Shown here: in pieces, positions 1 through 7,271 of the stretch
Numbering within the stretch: the stretch's first letter is position 1
Layout of the letters: each line of letters opens with the position of its first letter
Notes under the pieces: generated by a model
The model's input: only the letters and a program-made list of their open reading frames with translations
What the model was told of the DNA's origin: nothing
Database searches by the model: none
NCBI GenBank assembly: GCA_024763435.1
Contig: JANTFN010000015.1
Location: forward strand, 1-15,734
DNA length: 15,734 nt
DNA from: Thermodesulfobacteriota bacterium
GTDB taxonomy: Bacteria > Desulfobacterota > S145-22
Reading direction: 5' to 3'
Program-made: the position numbers and the translations under genes

Positions 1-701
1 CTGGTATCCAGCACCAGGTCCTTCACACCGGCTTTTTCAATCTCCTGCGTCAATTCAGCGGCCTCATCAAGACTCTCGGCCTTAACCGCGAGGGGACACC
101 CCGTTGCTTTCGCCAGTTCCGCCATTTCAGCGGCATTGGCCTTGGTCGCGGCATACAGCAGCGGCTTATTGTCACCGAGAACTGCTGCGCCGGCCGCCAG
201 GACATCCTTGCTGTCACTGATCAGGGTAAACGAGGCATCTGTTTTTTCGTTTATTTTTCCAACCACTGCCTTGAACTTATCCGCGTCACCGCTTTCGCTT
301 TTCACGGCAAACATATCGGCCTTCAACAACACGCCAACACGTTCGTACCGCAATTTCATAAAATTCTCGATTTTCTGGTCAATCTCATCGTCAGACATCG
401 CATCCGACACGAGAATGGCAAAACCCGGTTGATTCACAAATGTTTTCTCGTGACGGAACAGACATGTTTCCCCGCCAATCTTAAACCCGCGGTCCGCGGA
501 ACCGATTTGCACCGGGCGAATCGGGGGCGCCGAGGCCTCGGCAAGGACAGCCTTCGCGTCATCCGAGACATAGGGGCATTTGGAAAGTTCAGCCTTTCCC
601 GCAGCCAGTGACATCGCAAAGGCAAGGCAGGTTGGCTGCCCGCATTCTTTGCAATTGGTCTTTGGCAACATCTTAAAAATCTGTATTCCTGTTAATCCCA
701 T
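1..701 (-). CDS. acsC: Corrinoid iron-sulfur protein large (gamma) subunit, C-terminus missing
   Basis: This is the N-terminal half of the large subunit of the corrinoid iron-sulfur protein, which carries the methyl group from methyl-tetrahydrofolate to acetyl-CoA synthase in the Wood-Ljungdahl pathway. The window edge cuts it after 233 residues; the family is usually about 440-450. The translation begins MGLTGIQIFKMLPKTNCKEC. Cys17, Cys20, Cys25 and Cys42 reproduce the ligand pattern of the [4Fe-4S] cluster domain known from Moorella AcsC. A TIM-barrel-like segment follows; the C-terminal cobalamin domain lies outside the window. The ATG at 701 has a good ribosome site (AAGGAG, 7-nt spacing). 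It is the last visible gene of the operon, 39 nt after acsB, with no terminator or promoter between them. Identification is secure; the rest of the gene cannot be assessed. Confidence 0.95.
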   Translation of the reverse strand, partial: MGLTGIQIFKMLPKTNCKECGQPTCLAFAMSLAAGKAELSKCPYVSDDAKAVLAEASAPPIRPVQIGSADRGFKIGGETCLFRHEKTFVNQPGFAILVSDAMSDDEIDQKIENFMKLRYERVGVLLKADMFAVKSESGDADKFKAVVGKINEKTDASFTLISDSKDVLAAGAAVLGDNKPLLYAATKANAAEMAELAKATGCPLAVKAESLDEAAELTQEIEKAGVKDLVLDT

Positions 702-740
702 ACCAATTCTCCTTTTAATTTAGTACCTGTTCGCTTCGCG

Positions 741-2963
741 TTATTCACCCAGAATCGGAGGCATTGTCAACGCGGGGTGGCCTTTTTCCTCTAAAAAGGG
801 ATAAATCTCCTCTTCTGTCGTTCCTACCGTTTCATCAGCAATCATCTCCCAAAGGTTGGGAATGCCGATTTCCTCGCAGCGAATCTTGAGCCTGTCCATA
901 ACTTCCTCTTTCAGGTGCTTCGGCATCCATACGAGGCGCTTGAGTCCCCCTTCCGCGGCAAGCCACTTGCGCTGCGTAAGGTTATATTTTCCATGACCCA
1001 CAAACCCCGGGGTAATAACACCCCCGCCCACTGTTCCGGCAAGGGTCGAGAACTTCATGCCGCAGGGGGTCATTCCCATGTGATCGCGGTCTACCGTCAT
1101 AACACCATTACAGATAGGTAGCACTGCCGCAATCGCTTCGCAGCATCCACAAGTTGTCATCGGATCATTTACGATGCTGTAGAAGTTGTAATGATCATAG
1201 ACCTGACGAGAGGCCTGATAGAGAAAGTCATTACATCCCTTCCACTGGCCCAGTCGCGCGTCAATCACCTCACCCTTTTCCACAGGCTGATTCGGCCCCG
1301 TCGGGTTAATTTCGTAGGACGCCCGGCAGTCCATCCAGTTGTAAGCGCCACACAGTCCCGTTCTTTCCGGACTGACGATACACACATGGTTCGGCGCGAA
1401 AGACTGGCACAGCGTGCAGGAATAAAAGGTATCGGTTGTCTCGTCAGTCATACCCTCAATACGCGCGTCACGCTCATGATAGGCGGCACGCGCCAGTTCG
1501 AGGATCTTGTCCACATCCTCATCGTTGGTATAAACCGTGACCTGACATTTATCAAAAATAGCCCCGAAGTCCTGATGGAGCTTGGCATGAAGAATCTTAC
1601 CGAGGTCTCCCATGGTAAAACCCTTCTCCACGGCCTGCTTGCTCACGCGGAGCCAGGCAATATCCCGCTGTCCGATATGCATGATACCCTGGGCGTAGTT
1701 GATAAGGTGATGGATCTGACGTTCCAGAATCGGCTCATAATCCTCCTGCATCTTTCTTCCCGCAACCTGAACCTTGATACCGAGAGGCAACTTCGCGCCG
1801 ACCTCGACATCCTTGATGTCCGGACCGACAACTTCTACCTTGCCATCGTCAATCTCATCCATTTCCGCGGAGGTTACCCATTCCACGGCATGCGTCCTGC
1901 CGCCCCCGCATTCCAGGTAAATATCATCCCCTCGGACACGCTCGCCCTCGAAGGCCGGACCATAGGCCATCGGAATCGGAACGTCCGCGATCGTAACTTT
2001 AAGACCCCTGACCTCGACGGCCTTGGCAACAATTTCTTCAAAGGGGATATTGGACACGACATGTTCATAGGTACAAATTCCTGTCGGCATAACCTCGGGA
2101 ATCGGCGTATCCGCGATGGTCGGAAATCCCCAGTTAATCGCGCCGGCCGCATTGGCATACCACTCGTCTGTTACATCACCGAGGGCCAGGACAAAGGAAA
2201 AAACGCGGTCCTTGTTATAAATGAGAATCTTACGGAATTCGCCGCCCTTCAATCCGCCGAATGTCATGGCCGCGCGGGTCGCAAATCCAAGCGCGAAGAC
2301 CGCAACGGAGGCAATATCCGGCCCAAAGGGGACCAGACGCGTGGGCCAGCCAATCTGGACATCGGCCTCGACCAGCTGCTCGGACATGCGTTTGCCCTGA
2401 TGGTCCGCGCCCATAAAGATATACAGGTTCTTTTCCTGGAGTTCCTGCGCGAGTGCCTTGGCCTTTTCAGGGGAAGGGGCCGCGCCGGCGATGGCGGCAA
2501 ACCCCGGGGCCGTGCCATCCACAAATTCCACCCCGCGTTTTCTCAGGATAACATCATCGGCCGCACCGAGCCAGATCTTGTCATTTTCAGGCTCACAGTC
2601 CTCCTTGTTTGCCAGATAATAATCAGGTTCTTCAACGTATTTAATAGCCTGCTCCATCTCTTCCACAAACAGGGTCGCCATCCCGGCATCAAGTGCCGGC
2701 GCGAGATAGGGAAGCGGCGTTATTTCCCGGACAGGCGGGGGAAGAAGATTCTTGGCAGTTGCAAAAACCTCTTTCATATCACCCAGTTTTTCAACTTTAA
2801 TCCCCAAAATCCCATAAACAATGGGAAGGTAATAGGCGGTTTCCGGAAAGGCAACCTCCTGCTCGGGACCGAATTTCTCAATGGCTTCATTGTATTTTGC
2901 CTCCGCGCGGGCGTATATCTTGTGCGCCCCCCGAATGGCTGCTGATGCGATAATTTTTGACAC
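741..2963 (-). CDS. acsB: Acetyl-CoA synthase (CODH/ACS alpha subunit)
   Basis: AcsB condenses CO, a methyl group from the corrinoid protein and coenzyme A into acetyl-CoA at the nickel-containing A-cluster; it forms a complex with AcsA. The product is 740 residues, close to the 729 of Moorella. Cys516, Cys519, Cys528 and Cys538 match the four [4Fe-4S] ligands of the A-cluster, and the Cys605-Gly606-Cys607 motif matches the site of the distal nickel. The spacing between all six is identical to Moorella (506/509/518/528/595/597 from memory). The N-terminal third is the bacterial-type CODH-binding domain that archaeal CdhC lacks. The start is GTG at 2963, preceded by AGGAGG with 7-nt spacing. 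The long open frame on the opposite strand is a shadow. It lies 49 nt after acsA and 39 nt before acsC in one operon. Confidence 0.98.
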   Translation of the reverse strand: MSKIIASAAIRGAHKIYARAEAKYNEAIEKFGPEQEVAFPETAYYLPIVYGILGIKVEKLGDMKEVFATAKNLLPPPVREITPLPYLAPALDAGMATLFVEEMEQAIKYVEEPDYYLANKEDCEPENDKIWLGAADDVILRKRGVEFVDGTAPGFAAIAGAAPSPEKAKALAQELQEKNLYIFMGADHQGKRMSEQLVEADVQIGWPTRLVPFGPDIASVAVFALGFATRAAMTFGGLKGGEFRKILIYNKDRVFSFVLALGDVTDEWYANAAGAINWGFPTIADTPIPEVMPTGICTYEHVVSNIPFEEIVAKAVEVRGLKVTIADVPIPMAYGPAFEGERVRGDDIYLECGGGRTHAVEWVTSAEMDEIDDGKVEVVGPDIKDVEVGAKLPLGIKVQVAGRKMQEDYEPILERQIHHLINYAQGIMHIGQRDIAWLRVSKQAVEKGFTMGDLGKILHAKLHQDFGAIFDKCQVTVYTNDEDVDKILELARAAYHERDARIEGMTDETTDTFYSCTLCQSFAPNHVCIVSPERTGLCGAYNWMDCRASYEINPTGPNQPVEKGEVIDARLGQWKGCNDFLYQASRQVYDHYNFYSIVNDPMTTCGCCEAIAAVLPICNGVMTVDRDHMGMTPCGMKFSTLAGTVGGGVITPGFVGHGKYNLTQRKWLAAEGGLKRLVWMPKHLKEEVMDRLKIRCEEIGIPNLWEMIADETVGTTEEEIYPFLEEKGHPALTMPPILGE

Positions 2964-2977
2964 GTTTCTACCTCCTC

Positions 2978-2994
2978 TTCAGATTCGTTCTGAA
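2978..2994 (-). other. Small hairpin between acsA and acsB, just ahead of the acsB ribosome site
   Basis: On the transcribed strand TTCAGA, a 5-nt ACGAA loop and TCTGAA form a perfect 6-bp stem. It ends one nucleotide before the AGGAGG of acsB. No T-run follows, so it is not a terminator. Such intercistronic hairpins can protect or mark mRNA ends or tune translation; that role is inference only. Confidence 0.4.
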
Positions 2995-3012
2995 ATTATT
3001 TTACTATTATAT

Positions 3013-4983
3013 TTACGCGGCATCCAATTCCCGACGTTTTTCCATATCGTAAAGGATACGTTCCCTTGCCTTGTCGATGCCGAGTTCCTTACGTTTCTTG
3101 TCAATGTGGGCAATCATCATCTGCGCCGCCTTGACGGGATCCGCTTCAAATCCCCACATCCCCTTCAGGCTGTCTTCGTATTTCTCAAAGAGGTAGTCGG
3201 TGACTGCCTTGCTGTTGGTCGTCGGCCACGTGGCACTAAATACGGTATAGACGCCGCTGGCAACAAAGTACTCGCCAATGGAGATGGCTTTTTCACTCAT
3301 CCATTCCGGCGCGGCTCCCGCGGCAGGCAGGTCACTGATGTCGTCGCCCAATCCGCCGTCTTTGACCATGGCGGTGGCGGCCATCAATATCCGGCTGTTG
3401 TCAACACAGCTGCCCATGTGCAGGACCGGCGGAATGCCGACGGCTTCACAAACGCTCCGCAGGCCGTCTCCGGCAAACTCTAATGCGGCTTCGGGGGTCA
3501 TGAGGCCCGCTTCTCCGGCGGCCATGGAGCTGCATCCGGTGGTCAAAACGATGACGTCATTCTTGATGAGCTCTTTGATCATGGCGAGGAAATTGGCGTT
3601 GTGCTGAACACGGGCGTTGTTGCACCCAACGACGCCGGCGACACCTCTGATCCGTCCGTTGATGATGTTGTCATTCAAGGGGCGGTAGGAGGCCCTGAAC
3701 ATGCCGCCTAAAAGATAATTGATGGTTTCGTGGCTGAAGCCAACGACCATTTCCTGGGTTTGATCGGGAATGACGACTTTGCTCTGGTCTCTTTTGGCGA
3801 AGTTGTCGATGGCCATCTTTAAAATGTCTCTGGCTACTTGCAGCCCGTTTTCTTCGTCAAACTGGATGTGCTGGGCCCCTTCGATCTTGGCCCTTCTGTC
3901 GGTGGTGATGAGTTTGGTGTGGTAGCAGGTGGAGACCTGATACAATGATTCCATCTGGCACTGGACGTCGACGGTCATGAGCTCGACGGCCCCGGTGGTG
4001 ATGGCGAGTTCCTGCTGGAGGAAGTTGCCGGCGACGGGGATGCCGTGACGCATGAGAACTTCGTTGGCGGAGCAACAGAGGCCACCAAGGTTGATCCCTT
4101 TGGCGCCTTTGCTCTCGGCGTATTTAAGCATCTCGGGCTCCTGAGAGGCGATGACCATCATTTCAGGTAACAGCGGTTCATGGCCGTGGATGATGATGTT
4201 GACTTCGTCTTTCTTGAGGATGCCGAGGTTGACTTTACCGGCAACGGGTTCGGGGGTACCGAACATGACGTCCTGTAATTCGGTGGAGATCATGGATCCG
4301 CCCCAGCCGTCGGCTAAGGAGGTCCGGGCGGCGTGCATGAGGATGTTTTCATAGTCCTGGTCGACGCCGATGTGTGTGCGGTGCATCATTTCAACGATTT
4401 CTCTGTCGACGCCACGGGGAACAATGTCGAGGTTCCGCCAAATCTCCTGACGCTTTAAGGGGGCCCGTTTGATGAACAGGCCTTCGCCTTCCTGTTTGCC
4501 AAACTCGGCAACGCACTTTTTGCCGACTTCAATGGCAACCTGCTGGGTCTCTTTGTCTTCTATTTCAATGTCAAGGTCCATGGCAAGCTGGTAGAGCTTC
4601 TGCTCGTCCTTGACGGTGAAGTCTTTGAGTTTGCCTTTGGCGGCTTCTAAAAAGGTGAGGGCGACGCCGCGGGCATGGTCACTATGGGCGGAGGCCCCGG
4701 CGGCAACCATTCTGGCAAAGTTTCTGGCGGCAATGGTCTCGGCGGTGGCACCGCATACGCCGGTCCGCTTTGCCTTTTCTTCAGGGGTTTCTTCCCTGTT
4801 CTTGGGCGCGGGTACCCGGCACGGCCCCATGCCACAGTTCTTGCAGCATGACCCCGCTGCACCGATGGGACACGGCTTGATCCGCGCTGCCCTGTCAAAA
4901 ACGGTCTCTACACCGTCTGCCTTGGCCTTCTCATAGGCCTCTAATGTCGCTTCGTCTACACTTACTGGTCTGGCTTCTGCCAT
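3013..4983 (-). CDS. acsA: Nickel carbon monoxide dehydrogenase catalytic subunit (CODH/ACS beta)
   Basis: This anaerobic Ni-Fe CO dehydrogenase interconverts CO and CO2; in the ACS complex it reduces CO2 to CO, which passes to AcsB. The product has 656 residues. Near the N-terminus Cys38 and Cys46 fit the subunit-bridging D-cluster, and Cys47, Cys50, Cys55 and Cys77 fit the B-cluster. The C-cluster ligands are recognisable as a His in the HGHEP motif (266-270), Cys304 in GGLCCSANE, Cys342 in VDVQCQMES, Cys454 in GVVGCNNAR, Cys484 in TTGCSS and Cys526 in HMGSCVDN. The ATG at 4983 has AGGAGA at 7-nt spacing. The interval Cys484 to Cys526 is shorter than in the enzymes I remember. It lies between acsD and acsB; this adjacency marks it as the ACS-associated rather than a stand-alone CooS enzyme. 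Confidence 0.97.
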   Translation of the reverse strand: MAEARPVSVDEATLEAYEKAKADGVETVFDRAARIKPCPIGAAGSCCKNCGMGPCRVPAPKNREETPEEKAKRTGVCGATAETIAARNFARMVAAGASAHSDHARGVALTFLEAAKGKLKDFTVKDEQKLYQLAMDLDIEIEDKETQQVAIEVGKKCVAEFGKQEGEGLFIKRAPLKRQEIWRNLDIVPRGVDREIVEMMHRTHIGVDQDYENILMHAARTSLADGWGGSMISTELQDVMFGTPEPVAGKVNLGILKKDEVNIIIHGHEPLLPEMMVIASQEPEMLKYAESKGAKGINLGGLCCSANEVLMRHGIPVAGNFLQQELAITTGAVELMTVDVQCQMESLYQVSTCYHTKLITTDRRAKIEGAQHIQFDEENGLQVARDILKMAIDNFAKRDQSKVVIPDQTQEMVVGFSHETINYLLGGMFRASYRPLNDNIINGRIRGVAGVVGCNNARVQHNANFLAMIKELIKNDVIVLTTGCSSMAAGEAGLMTPEAALEFAGDGLRSVCEAVGIPPVLHMGSCVDNSRILMAATAMVKDGGLGDDISDLPAAGAAPEWMSEKAISIGEYFVASGVYTVFSATWPTTNSKAVTDYLFEKYEDSLKGMWGFEADPVKAAQMMIAHIDKKRKELGIDKARERILYDMEKRRELDAA

Positions 4984-5032
4984 GGTTTAATCTCCTTTTC
5001 TAAGCTTTTCTTTATTTTGTATGGCGCCTACT

Positions 5033-5986
5033 TCAGTTGGCTGCCATGAAATCACTGATGATTTCCCTGATATATTTAATCGATTCGGGATGCCGCATGA
5101 CCAGGATATCAGACCCTCCCAGCAGAAGCAGCAAAGCCGTCACGCATTCAATGGTAATCGCGCGTTTCTTAGGATCGCCCATCAGCGGGTCTTCCTCGGG
5201 TGTAATTTTAGCTTCCTTTGATTTCCAGACCTCTTTGGCCATATTGTTAATCATCGGGAATTGCAGCCGTTCATCCTCCTGCGTCAGGGCCGCCAGCATC
5301 AAACGTTCCATCACGGAGTAGGAATATTCAATCCCGTAGCCCAGGCCGCCTGTTGTCGGATCGATAAGGATCTTCTCGTCCGAAACCCCCAGGGTTCCCA
5401 GCAGGATGTTCATCTGTTTTGCCAGGTTGATGTCAATCGGCGAAGACGAAACACAGGTGTGTTCATAGGCAATGATGCTTCCGCCAATTGCCTTGTGATC
5501 CCCTTCTTCCACCGGGCCAATTGAGAGGTTTTTCCCATGGGTTTTTTCACAGATGAGTTTCAGGACCTCTGTGTCCTTCTCATGGCTTGCCGTTCCCCAG
5601 ATAATCAAAGGCGTTCCGTCAATGGCATCCAGGACCTTTAAAACGGTATCCGCCGCCTGATCCGCCGGGATATCCTTGTCATTGGGGTCGGTGCCGATCA
5701 TCTGCATGCAGATCATCTCGGCGCCATAATCCTCAACACACTTCTTCGCCCACAGGGCGGGATCATGGATCACATCCTTGAAGGGCTCCAGGGCATGCTC
5801 CGGCCAGTCCTCCGGCTCCATGTCCCATATTTCCATTGCAATCCTCGGTGGATTCGGGCGTTCCCCCTCAAAAAGATAAAACGGAAGCGATGTTTCTCCG
5901 CCAACCGTAACCGCTTTGTCCCCCACACCCAGTGTAATCGGGCGTATATTTCCCTTGTACATTCTTTTTGGTATTTCAACCGCCAC
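5033..5986 (-). CDS. acsD: Corrinoid iron-sulfur protein small (delta) subunit
   Basis: AcsD pairs with AcsC to form the corrinoid iron-sulfur protein that shuttles the methyl group to acetyl-CoA synthase. I call 317 residues from a GTG at 5986, which has AAGGAGG at 6-nt spacing and gives VAVEIPKRMYKG, in line with other AcsD N-termini. The same frame stays open to 6037 but that extension has no ribosome site. The body is a TIM barrel: SPIDINLAKQMNILL (about 182-196) and DPTTGGLGYGIEYSYSVMER (209-228) are typical AcsD segments, and MRHPES occurs near the C-terminus. Length agrees with the roughly 320 residues of the Moorella protein. It is separated by 49 nt from acsA downstream and by 129 nt from the small unknown gene upstream. 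No acsE lies next to it, unlike in Moorella. Confidence 0.95.
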   Translation of the reverse strand: MAVEIPKRMYKGNIRPITLGVGDKAVTVGGETSLPFYLFEGERPNPPRIAMEIWDMEPEDWPEHALEPFKDVIHDPALWAKKCVEDYGAEMICMQMIGTDPNDKDIPADQAADTVLKVLDAIDGTPLIIWGTASHEKDTEVLKLICEKTHGKNLSIGPVEEGDHKAIGGSIIAYEHTCVSSSPIDINLAKQMNILLGTLGVSDEKILIDPTTGGLGYGIEYSYSVMERLMLAALTQEDERLQFPMINNMAKEVWKSKEAKITPEEDPLMGDPKKRAITIECVTALLLLLGGSDILVMRHPESIKYIREIISDFMAAN

Positions 5987-6084
5987 AGTATTCCTCCTTG
6001 TGTTTAGAAACGCCACCGGCTCGCAAAGGTTCCACAAAAACCGCCTGCTGGCGCTTCAATATGACTTTTTCAGGATTATCAAAC

Positions 6085-6100
6085 TACATCAATACATCAA
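6085..6100 (-). repeat. Two tandem copies of an 8-bp unit (TTGATGTA) in the acsD leader
   Basis: Directly after the small unknown gene, the transcribed strand reads TTGATGTA twice without a gap. The rest of the 129-nt stretch 5987-6115 holds the acsD ribosome site and a weak GC stem at 6042-6053, but no further gene. The repeat is short and may be chance. Confidence 0.35.
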
Positions 6101-6115
6101 TATACTCTTTTTCGA

Positions 6116-6340
6116 TCAAGCCGGGTTCTTCCGTTTTTCACTGCCATACCAGGAATTACTGAACCAGTAACGTTCCGCCGACTGCAGGTAACGCATTTTC
6201 CAGCCCCGGTCCATCAATCTTCCGCGCCAGGCAATTTTCTCTTTTTTTACCTCTGTCGGGCCGGGCTCAAAGGTATCCGACAGGACCTTCACCTTTGTGC
6301 CATCATACTTTTCCTTTTCCTCGTACTTGTAATCTGCCAT
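6116..6340 (-). CDS. Small basic, tryptophan-rich protein of unknown function in the CODH/ACS operon
   Basis: I do not recognise this 74-residue protein. It starts at the ATG at 6340 (GGAGG, 7-nt spacing); a TTG one codon upstream sits too close to the ribosome site. The N-terminal half is highly charged (MADYKYEEKEKYDGTKVKVL). The C-terminal half is basic and aromatic, with four tryptophans between about residues 38 and 64 (IAWRGRL, RGWKMRYL, RYWFSNSWYG). It has no cysteine, no signal peptide and no membrane helix, so a small cytoplasmic binding or assembly protein is more likely than a redox carrier. Its place between cooC and acsD, with its own ribosome site and a promoter upstream, argues that it is a real gene that acts with the CODH/ACS complex. 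A function cannot be assigned. Confidence 0.75.
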   Translation of the reverse strand: MADYKYEEKEKYDGTKVKVLSDTFEPGPTEVKKEKIAWRGRLMDRGWKMRYLQSAERYWFSNSWYGSEKRKNPA

Positions 6341-6384
6341 CAACTTTCCTCCTTTATTTTTTCCTGTTTTCTATCACATCTTTT

Positions 6385-6402
6385 ATCACGCTTACGCCTG
6401 AT
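6385..6402 (-). other. Possible hairpin with GUAA tetraloop in the leader of the small unknown gene
   Basis: On the transcribed strand ATCAGGC and GCGTGAT flank GTAA. They pair in six of seven positions, with one G-G mismatch, and the loop fits the GNRA class. It would lie shortly downstream of the transcript start from the promoter at 6420-6448. The stem is weak and could be chance. Confidence 0.25.
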
Positions 6403-6419
6403 TTCAAATTTACCAACCC

Positions 6420-6448
6420 CCTATAACAGGAAGTTTGCTATTTTTCAA
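6420..6448 (-). promoter_or_regulatory. Probable sigma70 promoter ahead of the small unknown gene and acsDABC
   Basis: On the minus strand TTGAAA (6443-6448) and TATAGG (6420-6425) are separated by exactly 17 nt. It lies in the 170-nt gap between cooC and the small gene (6341-6510), whose AT-rich sequence has no other gene. Transcription would start near 6413 and cover the catalytic genes without acsV and cooC. This rests on consensus match only. Confidence 0.5.
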
Positions 6449-6510
6449 GATAAAAATTTAACGGCTTCATAAAAAATCCAACTTCCGCTACACAAGGCGG
6501 GAAAATCGTC

Positions 6511-7257
6511 TTATTTAACCCAGGCATCAAAAATTTCGTTGGCCTTCTGAACAGATGGGGCGGTTTCCGGCAACTCAATGGTCGGCTTACCCTCGAGGTC
6601 AAACCGCGCCAGTTCCCCGTCTGACGGCACAATACCAGCGAGTTTCAGCCCCGTTTTATCCACCACCTCGGCCATCTTCGGGTCAAATTCTCCCTGGACC
6701 CGGTTCACAATGAGGGCAAGGTCCTTGATGTTCAAGCCAAGTTCCTTCACCACTTCAAGGATTCTCCCCGCTGTCCGTATCCCCCTGACCGTGGGATCGG
6801 TAACGACAAACAGGAGGTCCACGTTCTGGGTGGTCAGCCGGCTCAGGTGTTCCATCCCCGCCTCATTATCAATCACAACATACGAATAATTATCTGTCAG
6901 GACGTCAATATATTTCCTCGCGAGGCTGTTGGCGGCGCAATAGCACCCCGGGCCTTCCGGCCGCCCCATCACGATAAGGTCATAATCTTTCTTTTCTATC
7001 ACCGATTGCTGCACCTGCATCTCAAACCAGACATCCTTGGTCATCCCAACCGGGACATCCTTACGCATCTGCTCCCGCGCGTTTCCTATCGTCTGATAGA
7101 TATCCACGCCGAGAACCTCATGAAGGTTGGCATTGGCATCCGCGTCCACAGCCAGGATTGGTTTCTTCCCTTTTTTAACAAGATAGTTGATTAGCATCCC
7201 GGTCAGGGTTGTTTTACCTGTCCCCCCTTTTCCGGATACTGCAATTGTAAATCCCAC
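6511..7257 (-). CDS. cooC: CODH nickel-insertion ATPase CooC/AcsF-type
   Basis: This MinD/ParA-type ATPase matures nickel enzymes of the CODH/ACS system by delivering nickel to the C-cluster or A-cluster. The 248-residue product opens with MGFTIAVSGKGGTGKTTLTG, a deviant Walker A loop with the signature lysine Lys10 and the phosphate-binding Lys15. DADAN follows near residue 38. Cys105 and Cys107 in GPGCYC match the CxC pair that binds metal at the dimer interface of Carboxydothermus CooC1. VVIDNEAGMEHLSR (127-140) is the Walker B/switch region. The start is GTG at 7257 with GGAGGAG upstream at 7-nt spacing. It begins 14 nt after the stop of acsV, so the two are co-transcribed. The sequence alone does not decide between service to acsA (CooC) and to acsB (AcsF). 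Confidence 0.93.
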   Translation of the reverse strand: MGFTIAVSGKGGTGKTTLTGMLINYLVKKGKKPILAVDADANANLHEVLGVDIYQTIGNAREQMRKDVPVGMTKDVWFEMQVQQSVIEKKDYDLIVMGRPEGPGCYCAANSLARKYIDVLTDNYSYVVIDNEAGMEHLSRLTTQNVDLLFVVTDPTVRGIRTAGRILEVVKELGLNIKDLALIVNRVQGEFDPKMAEVVDKTGLKLAGIVPSDGELARFDLEGKPTIELPETAPSVQKANEIFDAWVK

Positions 7258-7271
7258 GTTTCTTCTCCTCC

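Noticed and set aside
1191..2945. Open frame of 584 codons on the plus strand opposite acsB
   Set aside because: It is fully antisense to a certain acsB, has no recognisable domain and no ribosome site, and reflects codon bias of the true gene.
5987..6037. Seventeen-codon N-terminal extension of AcsD
   Set aside because: No ribosome site precedes it, whereas the GTG at 5986 has AAGGAGG at ideal distance and gives the usual AcsD N-terminus.
6035..6053. Terminator-like CGCC-AGCA-GGCG stem followed by GTTTTTG on the minus strand
   Set aside because: The stem is only 4 bp and the T-run short, and it lies in the leader of acsD where termination would cut off the operon.
6464..6500. Possible terminator after cooC (CCGC/GCGG stem with a later T-run)
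   Set aside because: The stem is four to six imperfect pairs and the T-run is about ten bases away, so it does not meet the usual pattern.
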